From: Erythroxylum novogranatense
Lineage: Eukaryota; Streptophyta; Magnoliopsida; Malpighiales; Erythroxylaceae
Direction of reading: 5' to 3'
DNA: 64,000 nucleotides
NCBI GenBank assembly: GCA_029891385.1
Contig: CM057233.1
Location: forward strand, 50,546,063 to 50,610,062
This document shows, piece after piece, positions 11,868 through 24,097 of this stretch. The translations under genes were made by a program, and so were the position numbers. The notes beneath the pieces are model-generated. The model was not told the DNA's origin and ran no database searches. It worked only from the letters and a program-made list of their open reading frames with translations. How positions within the stretch are numbered: the first letter of the stretch is position 1; each line of letters begins with the position of its first letter.

Positions 11868-12193
11868 AAAGATCTTACCATTTCCAAAGTTGAGAAGTTA
11901 GAAAGTGCATTTCATGATCATACATAATATAGCATACACACACATGTGATTATTACTCATTGCACACATTAAAATGATTATACATGCATTCATTGACATT
12001 TTTTTTGGTATAATTGATTTATAAATGTGATTTTTTTAGAATTATGGATTATATGCATTGAAAATTGTTTTAGAGAACAATTATTTATTTGGAATTTTTA
12101 GTGAAATTTAGGAAATTTATGAAATTATGAGTAATTTTGGACTAGCAAAAATGTCAAATAGCAAGACAATTGATTTATGGTAGTAGAAATAAG
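11868..12193. other. AT-rich spacer without features
   Basis: This short non-coding stretch lies between the CACTA terminus and the left end of the gypsy LTR. I see no element ends, frames or RNA genes. Confidence 0.6.
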
Positions 12194-13604
12194 TGTCAAA
12201 CTATTGGGCCCGGGGCTCGGGTCCCGAATCCCCATTCCCGAGGCGACCCCTCGGGCTGCGCTCGCGACAAGTGCCTCAAAACGTCGGACCCGATCCCAAC
12301 ATCCATACATAGTTCGATTTATAATTCACACACAAACATTCCCATACAATCAAGCGCTTACACATGCATTTAAAACATGAATTAAACACCCCGTAAACTA
12401 AGGGGCTTCATGCCATTACAATCTGAAGAAATTAAACATGTATTCAAAATCATTCACAATACAGAATAAAGTTTCAATCCAAAATAAATGAAAAGGCTCC
12501 ATGGTAATATGCTCGGAGGGCCAACCAAAATACTAACGTAATATAAAGCTCCTAACTAGCTCGAAGTTTTCGATGCCCTGCAAGATCAACGATCGGCCTG
12601 TTCTACACCTGAGGAGGGAAAGTAATGGGTTGAGCTACACAGCTCAGTGGCTAATATAATTATAGCCATCGGTAACTAGCACAAAGTTCTGGCATATGTA
12701 CATATATACATTATATATATATATATAGGCATCAATTCAAGCACTCACATGCTAACCAAGCAATTTATGCATTCAACATAATTAATTCGACTCACAAAAC
12801 ATGTCACAAATATGCTTCATAACAAAAAGTTCAAATATGCACTGCACATCACATGGCTCGAGGGTTCCATGGTAACAAAAGGGAGAAACCGGAGTTTACA
12901 CCCCGAACAAAATGAGTCCATTCGGAGCTCATAGGCCACAAGCGGGCAGCCGGGAGAAGGCTCTTGTCGACGTGCACGTGACAAACGAAATGGTTCCACT
13001 CTTGCCCAAACAAAAGCACACAATCATGCTCATAATCATTTTATCAAATGATATGCTTTCATACTTTACATTTAGTCAAAATGCCATGACCGAAGTCGAG
13101 GCATAACATGCTCAGAATCCAAAGTTAATGCTATCCATTCTCATAATTCTTTCAAAGTATATGAAATCAAAATCATTCAAATCATCATGTTTTAAACATA
13201 CATAACATATAACATATATTCATACATAGGCAAAAAAATTGCCTGGTCACACAATAACTATAAGTACATTACCCACCTAATATCGCTTGAGTATCCGACT
13301 CACTGATGTCCTTCCTCTTGCGATGGAATCGGGTCAGCTTGGTTTCCTAAAACAAACCAAGTTTCCATTAAATCAATATCCACAGAAAATATTCAAAGCT
13401 TGGAAATCCAAAATAAAGCACTAAAAGTCTCCACTCATCTTCCACCTAAACTTCTGAATCCTAAGAGGCAAATTCTGAACTTCCTTCTTCATACAACTCG
13501 TAGCTCTTGATCTCTAATTCACAACGAATCCAAAATTACCTCAATAGGACATCTACACCAAAAGATATGCCCCAAAATATAAAAAATCATCTTTGCTGAC
13601 CACA

Positions 13605-13815
13605 GGGGTTCGTCGCGGCGAAGCCCCTTCATTGTGTGAACGATCGTGCTTCGCCATGCGCGTCAATGTGAACACCTCTTCACACGTCGCGACGTCGCCC
13701 CTCTCGCATGTCGTGATGAACGCTTGTCTCGCACGTCACGGCGAATGCTTTTCCGCTCGTTGCGACGAACTCCATGTCGCAGCGTGTTCATACGCACGTC
13801 GCGACGTACGGGTTT
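13605..13815. repeat. CpG-rich GTCGCGACG repeat cluster in a gypsy LTR
   Basis: Degenerate copies of CGTCGCGACG recur about every 25 bp within otherwise AT-rich LTR. The cluster is similar in composition and place to that at 1495-1795. Both follow a shared stretch containing CACAACGAATC and ATGCCCCAAAA. Overlapping short frames on both strands come from the repeat. Confidence 0.7.
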
Positions 13816-13933
13816 GGAGCTCGACTCCGAAACCCGATTTCCATCATTTTCCAACTTCAATCCTTTCCCAAACTCAAATGCAACACACTTAAGCCTTAGA
13901 TCCTGTCTTATACTATATTTCTAACCCAGCAGA

Positions 13934-15765
13934 TGTAGGAAAATCCCGGGGTAGGCATCACATGCCCACAGTGCGGAATTTAAAATTTTGAGTCCCGGGA
14001 CATTCCCGAAAGCCAGGATCCATGTGTAAGTACAAACAATCAAACCATAACGACCAAACGAGACCGTCTCTAACGGTATCCACGCAGAGGTCGGAAAACC
14101 TAACCGGGACAAACTCTTTTGACTCGGGAATAGCTAGACTAAAGAAAAGAGTGCTAGCTCTTACCTTAGCCTTGGAGAGCAAATGAGATGAACTTGGTGG
14201 AGCCTTGGAGAAGTAGAAGCAATCTTGAGAGGATGAGAGGAAGAAGGTGAAAATCAAATTTTCCAAGCTTAACCTTTAAACTTTCGACTCTTCTCTCTTC
14301 ATCACCGTGCAAGCTCCCTTTCCATAGCTTCTTATATGTATTTTAACACTTAAAACACATATAAAGGCTTGGTGGATGGCTCATCCACGTAGGAGGCATA
14401 AAAATGCCTTAAAATGCTAAATAATGATGAAGTTTGACTTTTCAAACTTACATCTCTTCTCCATTTAATGGCTTCCACGAAATTCAACATAATATATATA
14501 ATTAATTAATTATTTACTTAATTAATTAATATATATAATTGCTGAAGTGGTCCATCAAACTGAGTTTAGGTCTACTAACTGCCGGCCCGCCACGTGAAAA
14601 ATCACCTAAATGGTTTTCAAGAATGTCGATGTCGCGATCTCATCGGGACATATCCCAATCTCATCGGGATCCATTTAATCCTATTACTCTCCGGATATCG
14701 GATCTCGTCCAAACTATTTCTGATTCTCCGAGTCACTCTTATCGTGTGACCCATTAGGTTCCGGTTATGTTGGCCACTTAGATTAACACTTAATCTGAGC
14801 AAGTCATGGCGGTATCTAGCAACACATCATGACCCCCAATTGACCGGAAAGTAATTGGTTTGACTAATGAAACCATATCACGAACCCTTCCATAGACAAT
14901 TCTACCAATTAGTCCTTTCACCATGCTATACCCCACTTGGTTTGAGTATGGGCAATGTGTCAACTCTTACTAGACCGATCGATCAAATCTAGTCAATTGT
15001 AATCGCTTCTCGCCCTAGGACTCATTACTTTATATGTCCATGAAGACCATCTTCATGACATATGTATCTCCGGCGCCGAGACTTCAAAGTAATGATCCCG
15101 ATAAGAGGCCATGGGTATCTCTTCATTATAATGTATGGTGAATCCTCTATTGGCTACTCAATTACCTTGAATACCTCAAGTGTACCCAATCACCACCCTA
15201 TGAGCGACCTCCGAAAGGCAACAAGGAATGGAGTCAAAGTACAGAATCGAGACCAAGATATCCTCGAGTACCTCAAGTCTGGGATACTTGCACCATTGCT
15301 ATGATGAGATTATCACCGACATTTGTATAGGACATCCATGTGATGATCTCATAGCAGTCATCCAATGTACTTACTACCACTAGTAAGCATCCACATGTCA
15401 AATCTAAATATCTCAATATTTACGGTTTTACGAGATCCACCGCTGATCCAATCAAGAAGTTTGACATGTGCTAGTCTATCCGGATTAACGATGTCCAGTC
15501 TCATTAATCCTATGACTAGGGATAATTTAGATACTGACATAATTGCACATGATAGGAATCTCAATAGTATGATTACATCATAATTTCCTTCATGCTATGT
15601 CATGTATTAGGGACTTCATTAATTTGATTAAAGATCACTATCAATTCATAATAAAATGAACATCAAATAAATGAAATATGTCTTGCTTTATTTATTCATA
15701 AAGTCTGTACATGACTATGAACAAAATGCGCTAAAGGGGATTGCCTTTAGGGCACTACTCTAACA
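13934..15765 (-). repeat. C1 3' LTR
   Basis: 1,832 bp. It ends with TGTTAG at 15765 (U3 start) and TCCTACA at 13934. It contains a conserved AT-rich inverted repeat around 14490-14540 that is also present in the 5' LTR and the solo LTR. It differs from the 5' LTR mostly by short indels and substitutions at CTG/CAG-type sites. Confidence 0.95.
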
Positions 15766-15777
15766 ATCTCCCACTTG
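15766..15777 (-). promoter_or_regulatory. C1 polypurine tract
   Basis: Minus strand CAAGTGGGAGAT lies immediately upstream of the 3' LTR. It is the usual plus-strand primer site of plant copia elements. Confidence 0.9.
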
Positions 15778-15779
15778 AC

Positions 15780-16510
15780 CTAAAGCCAATCGCCTTGGTA
15801 TCTAATACCATAAGCGAGTACATAAGAATCAAAATTCTTCTGTGACAATGGCTTTGTCAACGGATCAGCAATATTCTGCTCTGTGGAAATTCTCTCTATC
15901 AGGACATCACCTCGAGCAATGATCTCCGAATCAAATGGTATCGGTAGAGTACGTGTTTGGATCACGATGAGACCTTGGCTCCTTTACTGCAGAATTGCCC
16001 AAAGTTGTCACAATACAACCAGTATGGGTCCATCATAGCTAAGAACCACACCAAGTTCGAAATGAACTTCTTCCATCAAGCGCTTCCTTTCTTTGCGTCG
16101 ATGCGGCAATGTACTCTGCCTCGATCGTTGAATCGTGATCGTCTCTGTTTGGAACTCTTCCAACCGATCGCTCCGCCATTTAGTGTGAAAACATAACCTG
16201 ATTGGGACTTGAGTCGTCCCTTATCGATTGAAAATTGGCATCTGTATGCCGCTCACTGGAGACTTCCATCTCCATATATCAAGAAAACATCCTTAGTTCT
16301 TCGCAAGTACTTTAGGATATTCTTGACACCACCCATGACCCTCACGGGATCCGATTTGTATCGCTTTCGTAATACTTAGAGCATATGATACATCGGGTCT
16401 CGTGACATAACATTAGCGTACATAATAAATCCTACTGCAGACGCATACGGGATCATATTCATACGCATCATCTCATCCTCGTGTCCGAGGGACACATAGA
16501 CTTCGAGTGT
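15780..16510 (-). pseudogene. C1 RNase H and RT C-terminus, broken
   Basis: The last 60 codons (15780-15965) contain ISTEQNIADPLTKPLSQKNF, the C-terminal signature of copia RNase H, followed by GIRYQGDWL and the stop just before the polypurine tract. Upstream the frame breaks repeatedly. RNase H would remove the RNA strand during reverse transcription. The domain's catalytic core cannot be read in one frame here. Confidence 0.8.
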
Positions 16511-16555
16511 TACCCATGAACAATGGGAAGAAACCCTCTCTTGGATTGCTCCATG

Positions 16556-17320
16556 CTACACCTCTTTAGCACCTTGTCTATGTCGTTGATTGTGAAAGAC
16601 CAAGCAACCTCTTGATCTATCTCTATAAATCTTTATCCCAAGGATATAAGTTGCTTCTCCAAGGTCTTTCATGGCAAATTGTTTGGACAACCAAATTTTT
16701 ACAGATTGTAGCATTGAGACATCGTTTCCTAGAAACAATATGTCATCTACATATAACACAAGGAATACGATCGCGGCTCCATTAACTTTCTTGTACACAC
16801 AAGAGTTCATCCGGATTTTGTGAGAAACCAAACTCTTTGATTGTCTCATCAAAACGGATATTCCAACTCTGGATGCTTGCTTCAATCCATAAATGGATTT
16901 CGAAGCTTGCATAACTTTTCGCCATCGGTGGAAATGAAGCCCTCGGGTTGTGTCATGTACATCCTCGGCGATTTCCATTCGGAAAGTCGTCTTCACATCC
17001 ATTTGCCATATCTCATAATCATAATGGCGGCAATGGCTAGGAGTATCTAATGGATTTAAGCATTATTCTTGGATGAAGGTCTCGTCATAGTCAACTCCTT
17101 GTCTTTGACGAAAGCCTTTAGCCACAAGCCTTGCCTTATAGGTAATCACATTACCATCCATGTCGATTTTCTTCTTGAAACCCATTTGCACCCTATAGGT
17201 TTTATCCTTCGGTGCATCAACCAAAGTCCATACTTGGTTTTCATACATGGAATCCATTTGATTTCATGGCACGAAGCCATTTTTCGGACTCGAACTCTTG
17301 GTAACCTCTTCATAGGTGGT
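16556..17320 (-). pseudogene. C1 reverse transcriptase, frameshifted
   Basis: Pieces in order are KDKTYRVQMGFKKKIDMDG and YKARLVAKGFRQRQGVDYDE (17257-17063), then SIYGLKQASR, then FLVLYVDDILFLGND (about 16730-16775), which holds the YVDD catalytic motif. The last piece is ATYILGIKIYRDRSRG. These are the copia RVT_2 blocks. At least four frame changes separate them, so no single product is encoded as written. Confidence 0.88.
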
Positions 17321-17334
17321 AGGCTCATCATCCT

Positions 17335-18560
17335 CTATGAGCAATCGTCATTCTGTTCACTCACGAAATCCATATCTCTCGAGAAGCAGGCGTATCCTAC
17401 TTGACCTACAATTTTGTGTGAAGTAGAAGGTTGAACTGCTACCTCATCTCGTATTGAATTCTGATTTGAGTTCGAGCGATTGATCGCGTTTGTCAGAGCA
17501 TCTTGAACTTCTTCAAGTTCAACTTTGCTCCCATCGTCCTTTTTAAAAGAAACTCTTTCTCTAAAAGACAGCATGGATCGAACAAACACCTTTTGTTCCT
17601 CAAAGAGGTAGAATTGATATCCTCTTGTTTCCTTAGGATATCCTACGAACAAACACTTGTCGATTTTGCTCCAAGCTTATCTCGATTGTGTCCGCTTCAC
17701 ATAAGCGAGACAACCCCATACTTTCAAATAAGAAAGATAAGGTTTCTTGTTAGTCCACATCTCATATGGAGTAACATCAACTGCCTTTGATGGAACTCAT
17801 TTAACAAGTAAACAATTTGTCTCAAGTGCATATCCCCAAAAGGATTTTGGTAACTGTGCAAAGCCCATCATAGATCGTACCATGTCCAACAAGGTTCGAT
17901 TTCTCCTTTCTGCCACACCATTATGCTGTGGTGTGTAAGGAGGGGTCCATTGAGATAATATCCCATTATCTCTGAGATAATCCAAAAACTCTTGGTCTAA
18001 GTATTCACCACCACGATCGGATCGTAATGTTTGATACTTTTACCAAGTTGTTTTTCTACTTCATTTCTGAATTGTTTGAACTTTTCAAACGCTTCAGATT
18101 TGTATCTCATCAGATACAGGTACCCATATCGAGAATAATCATCGATAAAGGTAATGAAGTAACGACAACCACTTCTGGCATGGATGGACATCGGACCACA
18201 TACATCCGAATGTATTAGGTCTAATAATCCGATCGCTCGTTCACCCTTTCCTTAAAGGTAACTTAGTCATCTTGCCTAATAAACAAGATTCACATGTGTC
18301 ATAAGATTCATAATCGAATGACCCTAAACTTCCACTCTTGTGGAGCTTAGCGATCGTCTCTCATTTATATGGCCAAGCGACAATGCCATAAGTAAGTTGA
18401 TTTTAAATTATCTCTTTTATGTCTTTTAGCGTCATTGACATTCATAACCGAATGTGACATATCTAATATGTAAATTCCATTGCATAATGTACCAAGACTA
18501 CCATAAAGCATTCCATTTGAACTAATAGAACAACCATTGTTACCAAAAGACAAATGGAAA
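17335..18560 (-). pseudogene. C1 integrase, broken
   Basis: The GAG-pre-integrase end LWHCRL is near 18370. The core follows with FITFIDDYSRYGYLYL (first Asp, 18191-17997 frame), RSDRGGEY (second Asp, about 18000-18015) and TPQHNGVAERRNRTLLD (catalytic Glu, 17985-17797 frame). The C-terminal part FVGYPKETRGYQFY (17652-17335) is the usual copia tail ahead of RT. The DDE triad is recognisable although the frames are split. Confidence 0.88.
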
Positions 18561-18739
18561 CCAAATCTATTTAAACAAGAAATGCAGAAAGATGTTCTTT
18601 GTTAACACGGTACAAAATAACAATCATCCAAGTTAAGTACAAGCCCACTGGGAGTGTCAAAACATAAGTCCCTACGGCTAATGCAAAGACTCTTGCTCCA
18701 TTGCCAACACGCAGTCCATTTCTCCTTTATGAGTCGCCA

Positions 18740-19660
18740 TCATCCCGAGGCCTGCGATATCATTGCATATGTGTGAGCCACAACCGTATCTAATACCCAT
18801 ATGTTATGATCGAAGCAGATTAACCTCAATGACAAACATACGAAGAAGTCGAGGCGGTGATGCCTTCTTCGCTTGATTCTTCGGATAAACTTTGCGATTC
18901 GCCTCCGATGACCAGTCTTACCTTGAATGGAAGCGGTACCTTTTGGTGCGATCTCTTTGGTCTTCTTCTTGCCTTTCGCTGCACTTCCTTTCGCTTCGAG
19001 CCTTTTTCTTCTTCTGTTTCCTCTTCTTGGAAGCAGAGGAAGAAGAATCCACCAATAACAACGCCTTGCTATCTTGCTTGACAACATTGTTCTCATTCTT
19101 GGCAGATTGATCACTTCGGGAATTGTGGTGGATATTTGGTTCATTCGATAGTTCAACCAAACCGTGAATAACTATCGACAAACCAACAAGAATTAAGTCT
19201 ATACTTAACTCGAATCCATCACAAAACCTAAGGCGGCCAACCTCTCAATATAGCCATTCATCTTGAATGCATATTGCCTGCAGATGAACCAGAGTCATCT
19301 TCGTTGTAAGAGCAACCTTGAGGTCTCGAACCGTTCGGACCGTGCTTGCTCATCAAACAACTCTCTAAGATGAAACACTATCATGTGAGCATCCATAGAC
19401 TCGTCTTTATCTGCAGCTCGGGTGACATCGATGCAAGCATAATGCGGTAGCTATGTCACCGCCTTTTAGATGCTTACGATATGCCTTCGATCATCATCGA
19501 AGCTCCTTGAGAAGTGGATCCGAAGCGGAAAATCAAGGATATATCCTAGATCCTCGGATCGAGAACAATTCTCGATTCATGACCAATCAAGAAAATTTGG
19601 TCCAGATTAATTTGTTTGCATCCATTAGTGGCGAAGATTCACACTAGTCGACATCTTCAT
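18740..19660 (-). pseudogene. C1 gag, zinc knuckle and protease, broken
   Basis: The likely start is an ATG at 19660 or 19654. Downstream are scattered blocks typical of copia gag (ESMDAH, LRELFDEQARSERFE, YIERLAALGFVMD), then a Lys-rich stretch. A zinc-knuckle remnant, GKTGHRRR, follows at about 18887-18943, with cysteine codons lost to frame shift. The protease site at about 18776-18800 reads WVLDT then shifts: the bases GATACGGTTGT lack one base relative to the D-T-G-C of the family, at a CAG context. Gag would package the RNA and protease would cut the polyprotein. Confidence 0.78.
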
Positions 19661-19838
19661 CAACCTAAACGTAGAGAGAGAAAGAAAGTTAGAATAGGAT
19701 TAAATGTATGCTCATAAGGACTTAAATGACATACATATGGCTCCCACTAGTTTCAACAGAATCCATAACCCTCATCATGAATTCATGAAACAAAATGGCA
19801 CATTGACCGAGTGGGTCGATATCCGACATTGCTAAGAA

Positions 19839-20230
19839 TGACCTTGAGGTTAGCTCAACAAGTCACCTTAGGTCAATTGGTAGGTATCGGTCATACCAAT
19901 TGCATCATCGATGACCGACATTAAGAATGACCTTGAGGTTAGCTCAACAAGCCATCTTATATCTCGGGAGGTATCAGACATACCAATTACATCTTAGACA
20001 CAACTATCGATCAGTGCTATCAACAGTTGATGTATGCACATATATTGGGTTATCAACACTTGATGCGCGTACATCTGATGTACACTACCCAACTTCGCCT
20101 TTGTCCACGTTGACCTTGAGGTTAGCTCAACAAATCAACGCTTCTAGGAAAACCGACCCATTAATCCGAAAATCATATTTTCATGGTTTGAACATATTCG
20201 TATAGAGTGAGCTTGAGGTTAGCTCAACAA
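19839..20230 (-). repeat. Four-copy 23 bp motif with internal inverted repeat in the C1 leader
   Basis: Plus strand GACCTTGAGGTTAGCTCAAC recurs at about 19839-19862, 19928-19950, 20111-20133 and 20208-20230 (first bases altered in the last copy). Each copy contains TTGAG and its inverted complement CTCAA around a 5 nt loop. Confidence 0.85.
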
Positions 20231-20433
20231 CCCAACCCTATAAGAACTCTGGTTCTTACCATATTAATGGAAGGCGTTAGTTTTCATATTTTAAGTGAGG
20301 GATTTTAGGTCTCATCTAATTAATCTCATCCAAGGATCATAGTCACCATGACTATATGGTCTGATTTAGGGCATTGCATCAATCACATTGAATTTATCTG
20401 AAAATCACCCATCATCCCACTAAGGCATGATAT

Positions 20434-20605
20434 AAGTCGACTTGTATATGTATAAGTCGACTTATGGCTCTATATAAGTCGACTTATGCATGTGTAAGTC
20501 GACTTGTGTGCAATGCATGAACAAGTCGAACTTGTACCATTATGCAAGTCGACTTATTAATCTGATGCACCAAACAAGTCGACTTATGAACATATAAGTC
20601 GACTT
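20434..20605. repeat. Array of eight AAGTCGACTT palindromes in the C1 leader
   Basis: Perfect decamers start at 20434, 20454, 20476, 20496, 20546, 20576 and 20596. An eighth copy with one extra A (AAGTCGAACTT) is at 20523. Start-to-start spacing is mostly 20-30 bp. Flanks are variable AT-rich sequence, so the palindrome itself is the conserved unit. Confidence 0.92.
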
Positions 20606-21727
20606 GTTCATTAATGCATTGGAATTGCTATCTAATCGGCTAATTCTCAATCCAGGCATTTCCAATTCACAACACCAATATAACAAGTATATAAACCTTT
20701 ATATTAATGTGTTAATGAAACATTTTCATCAACTCATGCATGCCATATAGTCTAACTATATATGAAAACCTTGAAACCGATTAATCCACCATTAATCACT
20801 AGATTTCTACATAATTCAAGGACACCAAATAATCATGCTAAGTATCTCTAGGTAGGCTACACGTTATCAAGATTACTCCGGCACTTGTCACAAAAATTGC
20901 GACGGCCAAAATAACCAAGATAACGGAATAAGCTAACGAGACGCTAAAGTGACCTATTCGATATCCAAAAATTATTGGAAACATAAATTCAAGAATCTCA
21001 ACTTGGAATGCATACCACATCAATATAACACATTTTTAATCACCATAAAAATGATTCATGGCATTGGAACAAAACATAACACAACTAATCATTCCAAACA
21101 AAACAGCCCCAGCAAGTTTCTCAAAACTGCTAAGCTCAACATTTTGCTCAAAATGACCATTGAAACACTTTCAATAAATACTGAGAAAATTACAGAGGTT
21201 AAAACATGTTCCCAACATGCTCCATTAATTTTTCCAGGATTTATTTCCCACAAAAACTCATTGAACCTCAGCAATCTAGCCGAAACAGAATCTGTGTTCT
21301 CCAACACAGACATTCCCATCAGCACACAAGTAATTCGGAAATAAATGGTAAATCACCTTGAAAACATTTTTCCATCCACAGAGACATTCACAAACATCTT
21401 AGGGATATTTCGGTGAAAAACAATCCGAAAAACAAATTTTCTAGAATTTATTCTCGAATTTACAAGCATACCTGTTTCAGAAACGTTCAACAAGACAACA
21501 TCCGAAACTTGAGGGAATTAAATAGCAAAACCATATCAAATCAAATTGATAAATTCTCATCTTTCACAAACATATTCTATAACATGTTATGAACAATTAT
21601 GAGCAAGAAATTTCGAAAACATGCATCTCTATACTGATTCGAAATTCACACAAATAACATGCATCAGCAGCTCAATTCACTAAGGAACTCCGACCTAGTT
21701 ATCATTTATTTGTTTATACAACACAAG

Positions 21728-21740
21728 TGGCTCTGATACC
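21728..21740 (-). promoter_or_regulatory. C1 primer binding site (initiator tRNA-Met)
   Basis: Minus strand TGGTATCAGAGCCA lies two bases from the 5' LTR end. It is complementary to the 3' end of plant initiator tRNA-Met, the usual primer for plant LTR retrotransposons. Here the CAG in the site is intact, unlike two other PBS copies in the window. Confidence 0.93.
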
Positions 21741-21742
21741 AC

Positions 21743-23577
21743 TGTAGGAAAATCCCGGGGTAGGCATCACATGCTCACAGTGCGAATTTAAAATTTTGAG
21801 TCCCGGGACATTCCAAAGCCAGGATCCATGTGTAAGTACAAACAATCAAACCATAACGACCAAAGGAGACCGTCTCTAACAGATCCACGCAGAGGTTGGA
21901 AAACCTAACCGGACAAACTCTTTGACTCGGGAATAGCTAGACTAAAGAAAAGAGTGCTAGCTCTTACCTTAGCCTTGGAGAGCAAATGAGATGAACTTGG
22001 TGGAGCCTTGGAAAGTAGAAGCAATCTTGAGAGGATGAGAGGAAGAAGGTGAAAATCAAATTTTCCAAGCTTAACCTTTAAACTTTCGACTCTTCTCTCT
22101 TCATCACCGTGCAAGCTCCCTTTCCATAGCTTCTTATATGTATTTTAACACTTAAAACACATATAAAGGCTTGGTGGATGGCTCATCCACGTAGGAGGCA
22201 TAAAAATGCCTTAAAATGCTAAATAATGATGAAGTTTGACTTTTCAAACTTACATCTCTTCTCCATTTAATGGCTTCCACGAAATTCAACATAAATATAT
22301 ATAATTAATTAATTATTTACTTAATTAATTAATATATATAATTGCTGAAGTGGTCGATCAAGCTGGGTTGGTCCTACTGGCCGCCGGCCCCGTAGGCAAA
22401 AATCACCGAAGCGGTTTTCAAAGAATGTCGATGTCGCGATCTCATCGGGACATATCCCAATCTCATCGGGATCCATTTAATCCTATTGCTCTCCAGATAT
22501 CGGATCTCGTCTCAAACTATTTTACAGATTCTCCGAGTCACTCTTATCGCAGTGACCCATTAGGTTCCGGTTATGTTGGCCACTTAGATTAACACTTAAT
22601 CTGAGCAAGTCATGAGCGATATCTAGCAACACATCACGACCCCAATTGACCGGAAAGTAATTGGTTTGACTAATGAAACCATATCACGAACCCTTCCATA
22701 GACAATTACCGTGCAATTCGTCCTTTCACCATGCTATACCCCACTTGGTTTGAGTATGGGCAATGTGTCAACTCTTACTAGACGATCAGATCAAATCTAG
22801 TCCAAGTGTAATCGGTTCTCGTCCTAGGACTCATTACTTTATATGTCCACGAAGACCATCTTCATGACATATGTATCTTTCGGCGCGGAGACTTCAAAGT
22901 AATGATCCCGATAAGAGGCCATGGGTATCTCTTCTGCTATAATGTAGTGGTGAATCCTCTATTGGCTACTCAATTACCTTGAATACCTCAGTGCACCCAA
23001 TCACCACCCTATGGTGACATCCGAAAGGCAACAAGGAATGGAGTCAAAGTACGTAATCGAGATACCAAGATATCCTTGAGTACCTCAAGTCTAAGGATAC
23101 TTGCACCATTGCTATGATGAGATTATCACCGACATTTGTATAGGACATCCATGTGATGATCTCATAGCAGTCATCCAATGTACTTACTACCACTAGTAAG
23201 CATCCACATGTCAAATCTAAATATCTCAATATTTACGGCTTTACGAGATCCACCGCTGATCCAATCAAGAAGTTTGACATGTGCTAGTCTATCCGGATTA
23301 ACGATGTCGGTCTCATTAATCCTATGACTAGGGATAATTTAGATACTGACATAATTGCACATGATAGGAATCTCAATAGTATAATCACATCATAATTTCC
23401 TTCATGCTATGTCATGTATCAGGGACTTCATTAATTTGATTAAAGATCACTATCAATTCATAATAAAATGAACATCAAATAAATGAAATATGCCTTGCCT
23501 TATTTATTCATAAAGTCTGTAGATGACTATGAACAAAATGCGCTAAAGGGGATTGCCTTTAGGGCACTACTCTAACA
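21743..23577 (-). repeat. C1 5' LTR
   Basis: 1,835 bp, with the same termini as the 3' LTR. The outer end is followed by GCAGA, the target duplication. It carries the element promoter, but I could not fix a TATA box with confidence. Confidence 0.95.
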
Positions 23578-24083
23578 GCAGAAACTCAAAATCATTCATA
23601 AACACATACATCCACAAAATCTAACCATTTTTTCCTTAAAACCCTAAAACCACCGATTCTGTAACATTCATCCTACCTTTTGGTTTAATCCAACCGAAAC
23701 AAAGTTAGAAAGGGTTTAAACTTACCGATTATCACTCCAAAACTGTCGAAGATCTATGGAGATCGAAAGCTCTAACTCCTCTTCCTCTTCTCCTCCTACA
23801 ACACTTCTCTCTTCTTTCTCTCCTTCTATTTCTTTCTTTCTTTCTTTTCTAATTCTTCCTTAAGTCTAAAGACTAACTTACCCCTCTTAGCAAAGCTTAA
23901 ACCACTCCAACCTAAGTAATCTTCCCAAAATGCCCTCAAACATATTTACCCTATAATTCTCATCAAAACCACATTAAAATCAATTATCCCCTAATACTCT
24001 CAAATTAATCAAACTAAGGCATAAACACATAATTAACACAATTCATGCTTAAAAACATCATATAAAAAATTCGGGGTCCAACA

Positions 24084-24097
24084 TTTCTTCCCCTCTT
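24084..24097 (-). promoter_or_regulatory. Gypsy polypurine tract next to the left LTR
   Basis: Minus strand AAGAGGGGAAGAAA directly precedes the LTR start at 24083. It lies just after the integrase-chromodomain stop region, as in Tekay-type elements. Confidence 0.85.

Larger units (their letters stand above)
19661..21727 (-). other. C1 long untranslated leader
   Basis: About 2.07 kb lie between the PBS and the gag start, with no credible reading frame in the sense direction. The leader holds two structured repeat families, listed separately: a four-copy TTGAG..CTCAA hairpin motif and an array of AAGTCGACTT palindromes. Confidence 0.75.
13934..23577 (-). mobile_element. Full-length Ty1/copia retrotransposon C1
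   Basis: The element is 9,644 bp with 1.83 kb LTRs at both ends (TGTTAGAG..TTCCTACA on the minus strand). It is flanked by the target duplication GCAGA (13929-13933 and 23578-23582). The PBS complementary to initiator tRNA-Met (TGGTATCAGAGCCA) adjoins the 5' LTR, and the polypurine tract CAAGTGGGAGAT adjoins the 3' LTR. Gag, protease, integrase, RT and RNase H lie in the Ty1/copia order, but many small indels break every frame. The LTRs remain close in sequence, so insertion is fairly recent. Many of the indels fall at CTG/CAG and may be artefacts. It is inserted in a gypsy LTR. Confidence 0.95.
12194..24083 (-). mobile_element. Ty3/gypsy 3' LTR, split by the C1 copia insertion
   Basis: The LTR begins (minus strand) at 24083 with TGTTGGACCCCG, directly after a polypurine tract. 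It runs to 23583, is interrupted by C1 (13934-23577), and resumes at 13933 down to about 12194. The parts are collinear with the LTR at 59974-62065, but similarity is modest, and a CpG-rich cluster here (13605-13815) is absent there. Length without C1 is about 2.24 kb. The outer end at 12194 is an estimate based on a TG dinucleotide. No target duplication matches the far end of G1. Confidence 0.7.

Noticed and set aside
18857..19110. Plus-strand frames rich in Phe/Ser/Leu
   Set aside because: Antisense of the Lys/Arg-rich gag-nucleocapsid part of C1.
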